Source of the DNA: Arabidopsis thaliana
Taxonomy: Eukaryota > Streptophyta > Magnoliopsida > Brassicales > Brassicaceae
Direction of reading: 5' to 3'
DNA length: 64,000 nucleotides
NCBI RefSeq assembly: GCF_000001735.4
Contig: NC_003070.9
Location: 992,001-1,056,000 of the forward strand
Under the pieces are notes generated by a model. It did no database searches. It was not told the origin of the DNA and saw nothing but the letters and a program-made list of their open reading frames with translations. Of this stretch, positions 16,585-27,049 are shown piece after piece. Each line of letters starts with the position of its first letter. The first letter of the stretch is position 1. The translations under genes and the position numbers were made by a program.

Positions 16585-16735
16585 TTATGGTTCGCAGGAG
16601 CCTCCCGGGCTAGTCTGATAACTAAGGTACTTGAGGAACTAAGCCCCAAAGCTCCTGCTAGATTATTTTTGCCGTTTGTGTTGCAGATTTGCCTTATTCC
16701 TTAGGCTTTTCTGTGTCAAAAAAGCGGCTATATCT
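16585..16735 (+). ncRNA. H/ACA-box snoRNA candidate (predicted 18S helix-31 pseudouridylation guide)
   Basis: There are two hairpins with internal loops, as in an H/ACA snoRNA. In the 5' hairpin, lower stem GCAGGAGC (16594-16601) pairs with GCTCCTGC (16651-16658), and upper stem GGGCTAGT (16607-16614) pairs with ACTAAGCCC (16638-16646) with one bulged A. The hinge AGATTA at 16660-16665 fits ANANNA. In the 3' hairpin, GCCG (16671-16674) pairs with CGGC (16725-16728), GCAGA (16683-16687) with TCTGT (16710-16714), and GCCT (16691-16694) with AGGC (16703-16706). An ATA box lies at 16730-16732. From upper stem to box the distance is 13-14 nt (5' hairpin) and 15 nt (3' hairpin), against the known 14-16 rule. 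The 3' pocket arms TTTGTGTT and GTCAAA are complementary to 18S rRNA UUUGAC-U-C-AACAC. That uridine is the m1acp3-pseudouridine site of yeast and human. Ends are approximate. Confidence 0.78.
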
Positions 16736-17541
16736 CTCTTTTCTGTGTATGTTTTGCTTTGAGCTGTGTTTGTTGATGGTATCGATTTGGTATCAACGTT
16801 TGTTTATGTGGCAATGATTATAAACTTACCCGCGCTTCTGAGATTATTCAATGAAGCAGATACGGTAAATACATGGTTGAATTTCTTAATATGAGCCAAA
16901 GTTTTGTTTTTTTTTATATGGGTTTCTGTGTTTTGATTGGCTGGGATGATGAATTGTAACAGCTTGATACGCCAGTTCTGCTTCAGATAATTCTTGATCG
17001 AAAAAGCTGTATTCTTATCCGAGCCTTTCATTGCTATTTTGTCTTTCTTCTGAGTTATTATTTCTTGGGAATGTCGATGAGGATCTAATCCAATCTTACG
17101 AGGTGCAGTGGAGCTGAGACCTTGTTTTACAGGGAGAACCCCTTGGCAGAAGCTGCAATTTCTTTGACTTCAATGGATTTTACTGAGACTTTCTCATTCA
17201 TTTATCGTTTTTATTGAAATCTATTTGAGTTTAAACTATACACTTGCACTTGTATCTTAGTGCTTGTAGTCTGAAAAAACTCATAAATTCTCAGTGTTCT
17301 CATCAGCTTCCGTCTCCTTAACCATGAGACTTGAGTTAAACAAGATCACTACATTATTCTCTTTCAATTTCACATTATCTTTTTGTTTTCTTGTTTTGAG
17401 TTTATATTTCGGACTAAAGAGTATGTTTTGCCCGTATTTATGAGGTTGGATATGGATATTAAACAACAAGTCTATCCGTTCCAACAACGCTTTTCATAGA
17501 GTCATTTCGTTGCTACAAGTTATTGGATGAGAAAGGGGCTG
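16736..17541. other. Noncoding stretch after the snoRNA candidate
   Basis: No coding frame is supported. Sequence texture (T-rich, with many GTTTTG/TTTCTG words) looks transcribed, and it may be the 3' extension of the snoRNA precursor on the plus strand or the 3' UTR of the minus-strand 3AT1 gene near 17281-17541. A weak inverted repeat, TGCAG/CTGCA (17104-17108 and 17153-17157), encloses further short complementary segments but lacks convincing H or ACA boxes. Confidence 0.4.
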
Positions 17542-18951
17542 CTACGTTGCGAATTTCTTGATCCCCTGTTGTAGAATTGAGTCAAACACATCCATTTTCT
17601 TCTTCTCTAGTGCTATTCCAATCTCAACTCCATTGCTGCCGTCTCTGGACTCTGAGAATGCGATAGAACCACCTGTTTCTATGTGCACGATCTCCATTTT
17701 GCAGGGCTTTCCTAATCCAAAATCCATGTCATACAGTCCCAATTTCGGAGCTCCTGCAATTGAGGTTGGATAATGGGACATGACCCATTTACGTACTCCT
17801 TGTCCCCATCTTGGTGCTGTCTTCAACAGATCGCTTGATAACATATCTTTGATTCTCGCTGTGATTGCATCTGAAGCCGCCAAAACGCATTTTTCTCCTA
17901 GCAAATCGTGTTTCTTGACTGATACGATACCAGGAGCCATACAGTTGCCAAAGTATGTTTGTGGTATTGGTTGTGTGTACTTGAGGCGATTCCTGCAATC
18001 CACATTGATCATCAAGTGAAATACTTCATCCTTGTCTTCCTCGTTGGCCTTTGTTTCACTGTCTTGTACAAGTGTCTTGATCAAGCTTACCCAAATGAAA
18101 GCTAGAGTCACCACGAAGGTAGAAACAGGAGATTGATTCTCAGACTGCTCTGTAACCCAACTTTTTAGATTATCTATCTGCTTCCGGCTCAATGTAAAAG
18201 TGGCTCTGACCATGTTCTCAGGCGTAACATGTGAACTGTGTTTTGCAGAGTTTTGGCTCCAAAACCGCTCCAAATGTCCTGCGCCTACCTCGCCTGGGTC
18301 CTTGATCATGTTTCTGCAGCTGTGAATAGGCAGAGAGGGTAGAAGAACCGTGGCGGGATCTTTACCGCTGGATTTGGTCAATGACATCCAATACTTCATG
18401 AAATGACTGAAGGTGACTCCATCTGCTACAACATGTGTAGCTGAGTTGCCTATACAGATTCCAGCTCCAGGGAAGATGGTGACTTGCATAGCCATTATTG
18501 GTCGCATCTGAATTCCTTCCGGAGAGACGTGAGGAGGAGGTAACTTGGGCAAGACGCCATGCAACACACTGATATCTTTAGGGGAATCAGACTTCAGTTG
18601 GTCGAAGTCGGTTTCAGTAGACTCTGCTACGGTGAAAACAAGAGAGTCTTGGCCATCGTTGTAGTGTAAATATGGAGGGTCGGGACGAGGCGGGATAATC
18701 AGTTTACCGGCGTAAGGGAAGAAATGTTGGAGAGTGATGGAGAGGGAATGTTTGAGGTTGGGTACAAAGTCTTGGAGGAAAGATTCAGTTGAGTTTTGGT
18801 AAGAGAAGAAGAAGAGAGAATCGGCGAGTGGGAGAGAGAGCCAGGGGGCATCGAAGAAGGTGAGAGGAAGAGTGGTTGATGGAACGGTGCCCTTTGGGGG
18901 AGAGATGTGACAGGTCTCGATGATCTTAGGAGGTTGAAGATGAGCCACCAT
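17542..18951 (-). CDS. 3AT1: BAHD acyltransferase: anthocyanin 3-O-glucoside 6''-O-coumaroyltransferase
   Basis: A single uninterrupted frame of 469 residues is a normal length for the BAHD family. The catalytic HxxxD motif is HVVAD at residues 173-177. The structural DFGWG motif near the C-terminus reads DFGLG (about residue 410). The YFGNC segment, characteristic of the anthocyanin/flavonoid acyltransferase clade, is present. These enzymes transfer hydroxycinnamoyl or malonyl groups from CoA to sugar hydroxyls in the cytosol. This locus matches what I recall as At1g03940, one of two near-identical coumaroyl-CoA:anthocyanidin 3-O-glucoside transferases (3AT1/3AT2). The lack of introns is usual for the clade. 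The ATG chosen (MVAHLQPPKI) is the first in frame and aligns with family N-termini. The exact substrate cannot be read from sequence. Confidence 0.88.
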   Translation of the reverse strand: MVAHLQPPKIIETCHISPPKGTVPSTTLPLTFFDAPWLSLPLADSLFFFSYQNSTESFLQDFVPNLKHSLSITLQHFFPYAGKLIIPPRPDPPYLHYNDGQDSLVFTVAESTETDFDQLKSDSPKDISVLHGVLPKLPPPHVSPEGIQMRPIMAMQVTIFPGAGICIGNSATHVVADGVTFSHFMKYWMSLTKSSGKDPATVLLPSLPIHSCRNMIKDPGEVGAGHLERFWSQNSAKHSSHVTPENMVRATFTLSRKQIDNLKSWVTEQSENQSPVSTFVVTLAFIWVSLIKTLVQDSETKANEEDKDEVFHLMINVDCRNRLKYTQPIPQTYFGNCMAPGIVSVKKHDLLGEKCVLAASDAITARIKDMLSSDLLKTAPRWGQGVRKWVMSHYPTSIAGAPKLGLYDMDFGLGKPCKMEIVHIETGGSIAFSESRDGSNGVEIGIALEKKKMDVFDSILQQGIKKFAT

Positions 18952-19387
18952 GGTGTGATTAAGTTTTGAGGAACTGAGTTCATATTTGTCTTTTTATAAA
19001 AGGAAAATGAAACCACCGGGCAAGTGAAGAAGTTGATTCTTTTACGTACTTTGGTCGAAAAAACGCTCTCATGTGCCCCAACCTCCACAACCACCATTTT
19101 TTTTGGTTTTCAAAACATTTGTTGGGCCTTTATGTTTGCTTGCCGATATATCAATCGAACCCATAATTGTTGGGTTTTCAGAATTTTATTAACTTTGAAA
19201 ACCAAAAAACCATTTCTTTCAAGTACACCGGATTTAAAATTGGGCTTTGGTAGTTTATTAGGCCCATTAAATATTGTTTATTATATATATATCCACAAAT
19301 CTTCCCAGAAAGCAAACTGTAGAAGACACATTGAATGTATAATATTTTTTGTCTGAAACATCTTCAAGCTCATGGTACTTCTTCTTT
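18952..19387 (-). other. 3AT1 promoter and VPS2.3 3' region
   Basis: The proximal half holds the 3AT1 5' leader and promoter, with TATAAAAG on the minus strand at about 18991-18998. Farther out are GGGCC and GGCCC words at about 19122-19127 and 19260-19266. The distal end is the 3' UTR of VPS2.3. Both genes point the same way. No further gene is seen. Confidence 0.5.
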
Positions 19388-21212
19388 CTATCTAAGCGCC
19401 GCCAACCGCTTCTCCAGTTCATCGATTCCAGAACTGCACAGAAACATAGAGGTTTGGTTTCGATACAGATATGTTCTAGTTGTGTTTAGTGGATACCATA
19501 CCTGCCAACATCCTCTGCTTTCTTCCCACCAATTTTCCCTTTTGGAGCAGATGATAACTGCAGATGGATAAATACAGAGACAAGCGAATATGAATCACGG
19601 AGAATACGTGATTATACGGAAACAATGACAAGAATCGATGGTTATAAACAAACCTGCGAGGCGATATCAATGCCGATTTCATCAAGAACCTAATCAGTAA
19701 AACAAAAAGCATTTGTTAACCCTTTGAAACAGTCTATTTTTAGAAATTGAATTGATGGATAGAGCCCGGAAATGTACCTGGTTTGTCAAATCCTCTGTTT
19801 CGTCTTCAGCTTCGTCATTGTCTAAAGCATCATCTATGGAATCTGACATCATCTCAGTCTGGATTCCACATGCATTAGTCAGATTAATGACTATTTGAGT
19901 GTTCATGGATTTAAAGAAACGATGGATTTGAAAGAACTTACAGTCATGTCCATTTGTGCAGACTGCTTTTGAAATTCTCTCATAACCTTAGCCTGTTTTG
20001 CTGGATCCATATTCTGGAAAACCCACAGAAACAACAAGATCTTAACAAAAGAGCCCCTCAAAATTCCTACTGGATTTAAGTTATTTCTACTAATTTAACT
20101 TGATGAATCCAATCAAATAATTAAACATGGACAAATCAGATTTGTGTTACATAGGGAATCTGACCTTGCTCATAGCTGCCATTGCCTTAGTGGCACCTTG
20201 CATTCCAGCAGCAACTGAAGTGTGTGCATGCATAGCCTAAACACCAAAGAGAAAGCTTCCAATACTCAATCTTCTTGGTTTATAAACAGAAATACTTTAG
20301 AATGAAAGGATAGAAGTTGTTTAAATTAAGAAACCTGTGTATGAGTAGCAATGCCTCGCATTTGAGCTCGGCTACCTTGTAAGTTAGCTATTTGCTGCCT
20401 TAGACGGATCAATTGCCGAGCAAGAATCTTAGTCGCTCCCTGCATAAAAACAAAAGATGTAGTGTACATAAACTAGATGCTATTACTGATAAGGAATGCT
20501 TGAAATACCTCATTGCCTGATTTAGCAGTTCTTTTGATCTCGAGAACGAGCTTTTTTTCCTATCAAACATGAAAGAAAACGTTTTTTAGATATGTCCCTT
20601 TTAAAAAGATGGATGAAAACGTTACTAACTGAGCCACACTCATACTTCTGATTGCAGAGATCCGATTTCCTTTTCGATTCCTGAAGCCAAAACACGAAAA
20701 GGTGGAAAATTTCATCAGTTTGAGAGGAATTTAGGTATATGGCGATAAATACTTGAGTAATATCTAGTTAAAGCCATGGAACATAGTAGCTTATCAATCA
20801 AGCAATCAAAAACAATGAATTAACCTTTTTCTAGATTCAATAATCCAAGCATATGAACAAAGAATACCTCTGGTAGCTTGTGTCATCTCTCTCTTACTCT
20901 CCCGAAGCACTTCTGCAATTGCCAAAAAAAAAAACGAAACATTCAGATTCTGACAGTCCGATTTCAATAGACATTAAGATTCTCGAATTCAGACGAAACC
21001 AAGCCAGATTCCAAAAGAAACATGATCACGAACGCGCCACAAAATTACAGAAGAAGTCAACCGGAAGAAACCCAGATGATCAAAATTCCATTTAGGTTGA
21101 TCAATCGGAGAAAAAAAAAACCTAATTGAGAAAACAAAATCCATAATGATACAAAAGAAAAATCCGGTGGAATTAAACCTCTGGGATTAGGTTTCTTAGT
21201 GAAGATGTTCAT
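19388..21212 (-). CDS. VPS2.3: ESCRT-III subunit VPS2.3 (CHMP2 class)
   Basis: Eleven exons, in transcript order, are 21212-21179, 20912-20868, 20680-20646, 20559-20509, 20439-20335, 20236-20165, 20013-19942, 19858-19778, 19689-19654, 19557-19502 and 19433-19388. They give 210 residues, the normal length for CHMP2. The N-terminal half is basic and helical (MNIFTKKPNPREVLRESKRE, then RGIEKEIGSLQSEEKKLV). The C-terminal half is acidic (QMDMTTEMMSDSIDDALDND). The protein ends in a textbook MIM1 motif, IDELEKRLAALR, which binds the MIT domain of VPS4/SKD1 and LIP5. ESCRT-III polymers cut the necks of intralumenal vesicles at the multivesicular body. The DDALD/MIM1 arrangement and CHMP2B-like spacing favour VPS2.3 over VPS2.1/2.2. 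The locus matches At1g03950 from memory. Confidence 0.92.
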
Positions 21213-22084
21213 GTTTCTTCTCCTTGCTTGTTTTGTTTTTCTCTGTGAAATTGAAGATGGTCTCAAAGCTTTTAGAACACGGAGACTCTGTACCACAGAG
21301 GTAGTTAGAGAGAGAGAGATTTAGCTTCAAACGTGATCGCAGCAAATTTTTGAAGGTTTTAATTTTCTCATCGATTACGTAAATATTCTTATTTATATTT
21401 GATTATTAGTTTTTTTACTGTGATTATTAAATTCCACAAATACGAGAATTTATAGCTAAAACGTTATACATAATGTAATTAAATCGTTTTTTTTACACGA
21501 CTACTACTAACCTAAGTATTTTCTATTTAGAATAAATAAATAAATATATGATACAATATTATATTTTTGTTTTGATTAAATTAATCTAAAAACAAAATTA
21601 ATTTTAATCCTTGGCAAAAGGAGATAGGGGGGTCAAACAGAAAGAAGTGAAAAAAAAAAGAAAAAGAAACGGCCGGTGAGTAATAAATATCTCTCGAGGT
21701 CCTCCTCCTCCTTTCCTTTGATAACTTTCCGGCAAAATCTCAGAACCTCCCCATTTTTCTTTGCCGATTATTGATCGGAATTGCTTTGTTCGCTCATCTG
21801 CCAACTTCCTTCCTACTCGGTGTAGGAATCTTACGTGTCCAATCATCTGTCTATTTTTGGAAACAAATCCTCAGTGATTTTGTACTTTACTTATATCAAA
21901 TTCGATAACTAGGGTTTATCGAATCGGATTGTTGTTTCTCCAATTATAATAATTCAAGTTGGTTCACACAGTAGCGTCGACTTTTCATAGCCGCTGTTGT
22001 CGAATTTTGAATTTCTCGATTTTCCCGGCGCTTTTGTTACGATTCAAGGAGTTTGAACAAGTAGGGCTTCTCGTTGCGGAGATC
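21213..22084. promoter_or_regulatory. Divergent promoter between VPS2.3 and the PP2A B'' gene
   Basis: This 0.87 kb stretch separates two head-to-head genes. The VPS2.3 leader is GA/CT-rich (GAGAGAGAGAGA near 21307-21318). The middle, about 21360-21600, is very AT-rich. The B'' leader from about 21690 is CT-rich and includes GATAACTAGGGTTTATC at 21904-21920, a telo-box-like core. An upstream ATG at 21959 is in frame with the B'' start and without a stop between them, so a 42-residue N-terminal extension cannot be excluded. Confidence 0.5.
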
Positions 22085-25000
22085 ATGGATATTGACGGAG
22101 TAGACGACGATCTTCATATTTTAGATCCTGAGCTCTTGCAGCTCCCCGGTTTGTCTCCTTCTCCCCTCAAACCAACCTCTCTTATTGCTGATGACCTCTT
22201 CTCTCAGTGGCTCTCACTCCCTGAAACTGCCACATTGGTAGCCACCTTCTTATTTCTACACTTCCTTCCTTGGCCTCTCTTTTACACAAGTGTGTTCCAT
22301 GACCTTGGTTTCCCATTTTTCATGTTTCTGTAGGTCAAGTCTTTGATTGATGATGCTAAATCTGGAACACCAACTAATAAATCCAAGAATTTGCCTTCTG
22401 TGTTTCTGAGCAGCAGCACTCCCCCACTATCTCCACGAAGCTCCTCTGGTTCCCCTCGTTTCTCCAGGCAAAGGACTAGCCCTCCTTCTCTCCACTCTCC
22501 TCTTAGATCACTCAAGGAGCCAAAGCGCCAACTCATTCCTCAGGTTTGTTCTCATTTCCTGCCTCTGGACCTGTGATTTTGGTCTAGTATCTATGTTCAC
22601 TGGATTGGTCGTTGAAACAGATAGCTTTCGTTAGTAGATGCAGGGTACAATTTAAACCGAGGCTACTAATTTGTAGGTAAACTTGATTTGAACGAAAAAT
22701 GGTCCTTCACTGTGACATGATAATAAGTTTCGCTCACAACTGTTCATATGTTTATAATTTCTGCAGTTCTACTACCAACACGGGCGTCCACCAGCAAAAG
22801 AACTAAAGGAGCAATGTCTATCCATGGTTGATCAAGTTTTTAGTAACTATATTGATGGACTACATGTAGATGGTGATGTTTTTGTTCTATTTTTGTCCTT
22901 CTAAGGAATATATAAGGCAGTTCATTTTACCATTCTCGTTCCTCTTGCAGAATTCAAATCCATTACGAAACAAGTCTGCAAGCTGCCTTCTTTTCTTTCT
23001 CCTGCACTTTTCAGAAAGATCGATCCCAATTGCACTGATATAGTTACAAGGTAGCTCCATATATGACTCATTTATTCTTTTATAAAATGTTTTTTAAAAG
23101 TAGTATGAGAACTTTGGGTGCTTGCTCTATTTTCTTATAAAGCTTTGTTGGGTAATTGGTGCGGTACTAATGTTTGCTGATTGACCAATTGTCCTCAGGG
23201 ATGCATTTATCAAGTATTGGATTGATGGCAATATGTTAACTATGGACACAGCCTCCCAGATATATAATATACTAAGGCAGCAGGGCTGCAGCTATCTCAG
23301 ACAGGTCTTTTTGTGATTCTTCTCCCGCTTTTCTCCAACCGCGTTCTGATTTATTTTCCAACAATTGTCTTCCTTTTCTTAACCCATTGTGCCATACATT
23401 TTGATCATTTCTTGGATTTGGCTACAGGCAGACTTCAAACCAGTTCTTGATGAGCTTCTGGCAACACATCCTGGATTAGAATTTTTGAGGACGATAAGCG
23501 AGTTTCAAGAAAGATATGGTAGGAACCATTGATTTGTGACTTACTGATTGTCATGGTGTTAAAAATGATGAAACCTACTCAATAAGACGTTCTTTCTGTG
23601 CATACATCTTTATATCTCTACTAGATATGTACTTATGTTAGATTCATACTTGTACTAATTTTAATCCTTTGTTGATTACCCAGCTGAAACGGTCATCTAC
23701 AGAATATTTTACTACATTAACAGATCCGGAACTGGCTGCCTTACTCTTAGAGAGCTGAGACGTGGAAATTTAATTGCTGCTATGCAACAACTTGATGAAG
23801 AGGACGACATTAATAAAATTATTAGGTGAGTTTATTTTTTCTTTTCATAATTTCCTAACAATAAGTATTTGAAATTCAAACATATTCTGTTGTTATATAA
23901 GGAGTAAACAAGCTTACGAAAATATATTAAAGTTCGAGGGTTTATCACATATGTAACATTAAACAGTTCAAAATGGAAGAGCTATATGAGTATTGGCTTA
24001 TACCTTCATATTGCTTCTGTAACAGAACTTATGCCTGATTTTACCATTTGCAATCATGTCGTTTCTTTTAATTTTCAGGTACTTCTCCTATGAGCACTTC
24101 TACGTGATATACTGCAAATTTTGGGAACTTGATGGTGACCATGATTGTTTTATTGATAAGGACAATCTCATCAAATATGGTAATAATGCCCTTACCTACA
24201 GGATTGTTGATAGAATATTTTCACAGGTTGGTTCCCAAAATTGTTCCTGCCTAGACCTTCTTAAAAGCTAAGTTATATAGTATGATGTGATCCTTTTTAT
24301 TTGATCTCCATGCGTCTTGTGGCTATGTTTCTCTTTTAGATTCCAAGGAAGTTTACGAGTAAAGTTGAAGGGAAGATGAGTTATGAAGATTTTGTGTACT
24401 TCATTCTCGCTGAGGAAGACAAGTCTTCCGAGCCTAGTCTTGAGTATTGGTACACATCTCCCCCTCCGTGTTGATATTGGTTTTCCTTAATGAATGTTGC
24501 CCCTTGGTTTAGATCACAAGATCTTGATATATATACTACAACGGAGTCAAAACCAGTGACTTGAGGACTTGTTACTTGTAACAAGTCCTCTTCCTCAGAT
24601 ATATTTAGTAATCATTGTATGGTACCATTTTTTCATGAACATAGGATCCTTGTTTATACTCGGGCACTAACAATCTAACAATCTGATACTAGTTTATAGC
24701 CTAGTATGCTCATCTATCTATTATGGATGTCAAAACTCAATATTTTTGCAAGTCCGTGTATTTTACTTGACACTGATTGAAATTTTCCGTGCAGGTTCAA
24801 ATGCGTAGACTTGGATGGAAATGGGGTAATCACTTCAAACGAAATGCAGTTTTTCTTCGAAGAGCAGCTGCATCGCATGGAATGCATAACCCAGGAAGCT
24901 GTTCTTTTCAGTGATATCCTATGTCAAATAATTGACATGATTGGACCCGAGGTTAGTTACTTTACAAACCAGAACATGGTTGTTTGATTTTTCCGAGCTT

Positions 25001-25472
25001 TTTTGTTATTTATCATTTATTTGACTGGAATCATCTATATGGTGGATGTCCTTGCAGAAGGAGAACTGTATCACCCTCCAGGATCTGAAAGGATCGAAAC
25101 TTTCAGCAAACGTTTTCAATATACTCTTCAACCTTAATAAGTTCATGGCATTTGAAACACGTGACCCATTTCTCATTCGCCAGGTAAGTTTGGCTTACCA
25201 GTGGAGTTTTTATAGCACTCAAGAGGGAAAAAAATAACAAAGAATATGACTTCTTTTAACTGCTAAAGGCAGTTTGTAGTAGTTCGGATTGAGGCAATTA
25301 GAACAAGTATAATTCTCTTTCATTGCTGTAGGAACGGGAAGATCCAAATTTGACAGAGTGGGATCGATTTGCTCAGAGAGAGTATGCGAGATTGTCAATG
25401 GAGGAAGATGTAGATGAAGTCTCAAATGGGAGTGCAGATGTCTGGGATGAACCACTCGAACCTCCATTTTAG
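22085..25472 (+). CDS. PP2A B'' regulatory subunit with EF-hand domains
   Basis: Twelve exons give 529 residues: 22085-22237, 22334-22543, 22767-22872, 22951-23050, 23199-23304, 23428-23518, 23684-23825, 24079-24226, 24340-24449, 24795-24951, 25058-25183 and 25332-25472. A variable Ser/Pro-rich N-terminus ([18 protein letters not shown]) precedes the conserved core [17 protein letters not shown]. Two EF-hand-type loops are visible: [16 protein letters not shown] and the canonical [12 protein letters not shown]. The EFDRFAxxEY-like C-terminal motif reads [13 protein letters not shown]. These subunits bind the PP2A A/C core and make it calcium-responsive. Two such plant proteins are reported to control HMG-CoA reductase. 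This locus fits At1g03960 (B''-beta) by memory. The start MDIDGVDDD matches family N-termini better than the upstream in-frame ATG at 21959. Confidence 0.9.
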
Positions 25473-26236
25473 TCCATAGTGGTAAGTTCACACTGCTTGT
25501 GTATAGGAAATGCAAATGCTTATAAAATTCTGTGATTTATTGAGTCGAAAGCCGATCTTGACTACAGAAACCAACCAAATAAGGAGACTTATGATTTGAG
25601 GTTTTCCCTGGAGAGAGATCCATGATCAGAGATTGGAGGTCACTGTTGGTTGTTACCAGACGCTTTCATCATCATTTCCAAAAGAGTCTCAGCCAAATTC
25701 ATGAAATTTTTGCAATTTTGTTTTGGTTTCATTATAAAGATTATATCAAGTTGGGCCCTCTCTCCCTCTACATCATCTAGTGTCCATATAACCAGTTGGA
25801 TTGTCCAACTCAGAATGTACTCATAAATCTGAATTGTTAAACTCTTTTAGTCTTTACTGTCACACGAATATATTTTCAGAAAGAAATCTGAATTGTAAAT
25901 CTCTTTAGTTGCACTGATATCTTTTTCATAAAAAAAAAAAGAGAAAGAAATCTGAATAGTAAATCTTTTTTCTTAATTAAAAAGAAAAGAAAAAACATCT
26001 CCTTATAGTATAGTTGATAGAAGGTGCAAGTCACGCGTTTAATGTGCGCGTGATTAGTTAATTAAACTTGTATATAGAGAGTAAGCGCGTGGTTACATTG
26101 CAAAACACTAGAGATAACCCTAGAAAGATCTCTCTCGATCTCTGGTTCGAAGAAAATCCACCATTTCCGATTGTTCTTTCTCTTTGACAAAACCCAGATA
26201 GATAAAAATTCGTTCCAATTCCAGTGAGCTCCGGAA
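25473..26236 (+). other. PP2A B'' 3' UTR and GBF4 promoter
   Basis: The 3' UTR of the B'' gene probably ends within a few hundred bases. An imperfect repeat follows: words like AAATCTGAAT..GTAAATCTCTTTAG recur at about 25830, 25887 and 25950. The GBF4 promoter near 26030-26110 carries CACGCG and GCGCGTGATTAG-type CG-containing words in an otherwise AT-rich context, and a TATATAGAGAG TATA-like site at about 26072. Confidence 0.5.
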
Positions 26237-27049
26237 ATGGCGTCCTTCAAGTTGATGTCTTCTTCCAATTCCGACTTGTCTCGCCGTAATTCTTCTTCTG
26301 CTTCATCTTCCCCTTCTATAAGATCATCGCACCATCTCCGACCAAATCCTCACGCCGATCACTCCAGAATCAGTTTCGCTTACGGCGGAGGAGTCAACGA
26401 TTACACTTTCGCGTCTGATTCAAAGCCCTTCGAGATGGCGATTGATGTTGATCGGAGTATCGGAGATCGGAACAGCGTTAACAACGGAAAGAGTGTTGAC
26501 GATGTTTGGAAAGAGATTGTATCTGGAGAGCAAAAGACGATCATGATGAAGGAAGAAGAACCAGAAGATATAATGACACTTGAGGATTTCTTAGCGAAAG
26601 CAGAAATGGACGAGGGAGCTTCAGATGAAATCGATGTGAAGATTCCAACGGAGAGACTCAACAACGACGGTAGCTATACATTTGATTTTCCGATGCAGCG
26701 ACACAGTTCGTTCCAGATGGTTGAAGGATCAATGGGTGGAGGAGTAACGAGAGGAAAGAGAGGGAGAGTGATGATGGAGGCAATGGATAAAGCTGCAGCT
26801 CAGAGACAGAAGAGGATGATCAAGAACCGTGAATCCGCTGCTAGGTCTCGAGAGAGGAAACAGGCTTATCAGGTTGAGTTAGAGACTTTGGCTGCCAAGT
26901 TAGAGGAGGAGAATGAGCAGCTTTTGAAGGAGATTGAAGAGAGCACTAAAGAGAGATACAAGAAGCTCATGGAGGTTCTGATTCCGGTCGATGAGAAACC
27001 AAGGCCACCGTCGAGGCCCTTAAGCAGGAGCCATTCCTTGGAATGGTGA
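26237..27049 (+). CDS. GBF4: bZIP transcription factor GBF4 (group A)
   Basis: An intronless frame of 270 residues. The basic region, near residues 188-210, has the invariant N-x7-R spacing (NRESAARSRERKQAY). The leucine zipper follows with heptads LETLAAKLEEENEQLLKEIEE. Upstream are a Ser-rich N-terminus and acidic conserved segments DVWKEIVSGEQ and IMTLEDFLAKAE. These two, the C1-C2 boxes of group A bZIPs (ABI5/ABF clade), are casein-kinase-II or SnRK2 target regions. The protein ends RPLSRSHSLEW, where RSHS is a typical SnRK/CDPK or 14-3-3 site. Group A factors bind ABRE/G-box (ACGTG) sites in ABA and stress responses. GBF4 is known to bind G-boxes as a heterodimer with GBF2/GBF3. Locus At1g03970 by memory. 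The single exon is unusual for ABFs but normal for this subclade. Confidence 0.93.
   Translation: MASFKLMSSSNSDLSRRNSSSASSSPSIRSSHHLRPNPHADHSRISFAYGGGVNDYTFASDSKPFEMAIDVDRSIGDRNSVNNGKSVDDVWKEIVSGEQKTIMMKEEEPEDIMTLEDFLAKAEMDEGASDEIDVKIPTERLNNDGSYTFDFPMQRHSSFQMVEGSMGGGVTRGKRGRVMMEAMDKAAAQRQKRMIKNRESAARSRERKQAYQVELETLAAKLEEENEQLLKEIEESTKERYKKLMEVLIPVDEKPRPPSRPLSRSHSLEW

Noticed and set aside
16945-17140. Possible C/D-box snoRNAs (GATGATGA at 16945, TCGATGAG at 17074 with CTGA at 17134)
   Set aside because: No proper C/D pair with a terminal stem; the first lacks a CTGA and the second has a poor box C.
17104-17157. Second hairpin-like repeat after the H/ACA candidate
   Set aside because: Only a 5-bp outer stem, with no convincing hinge or ACA box.
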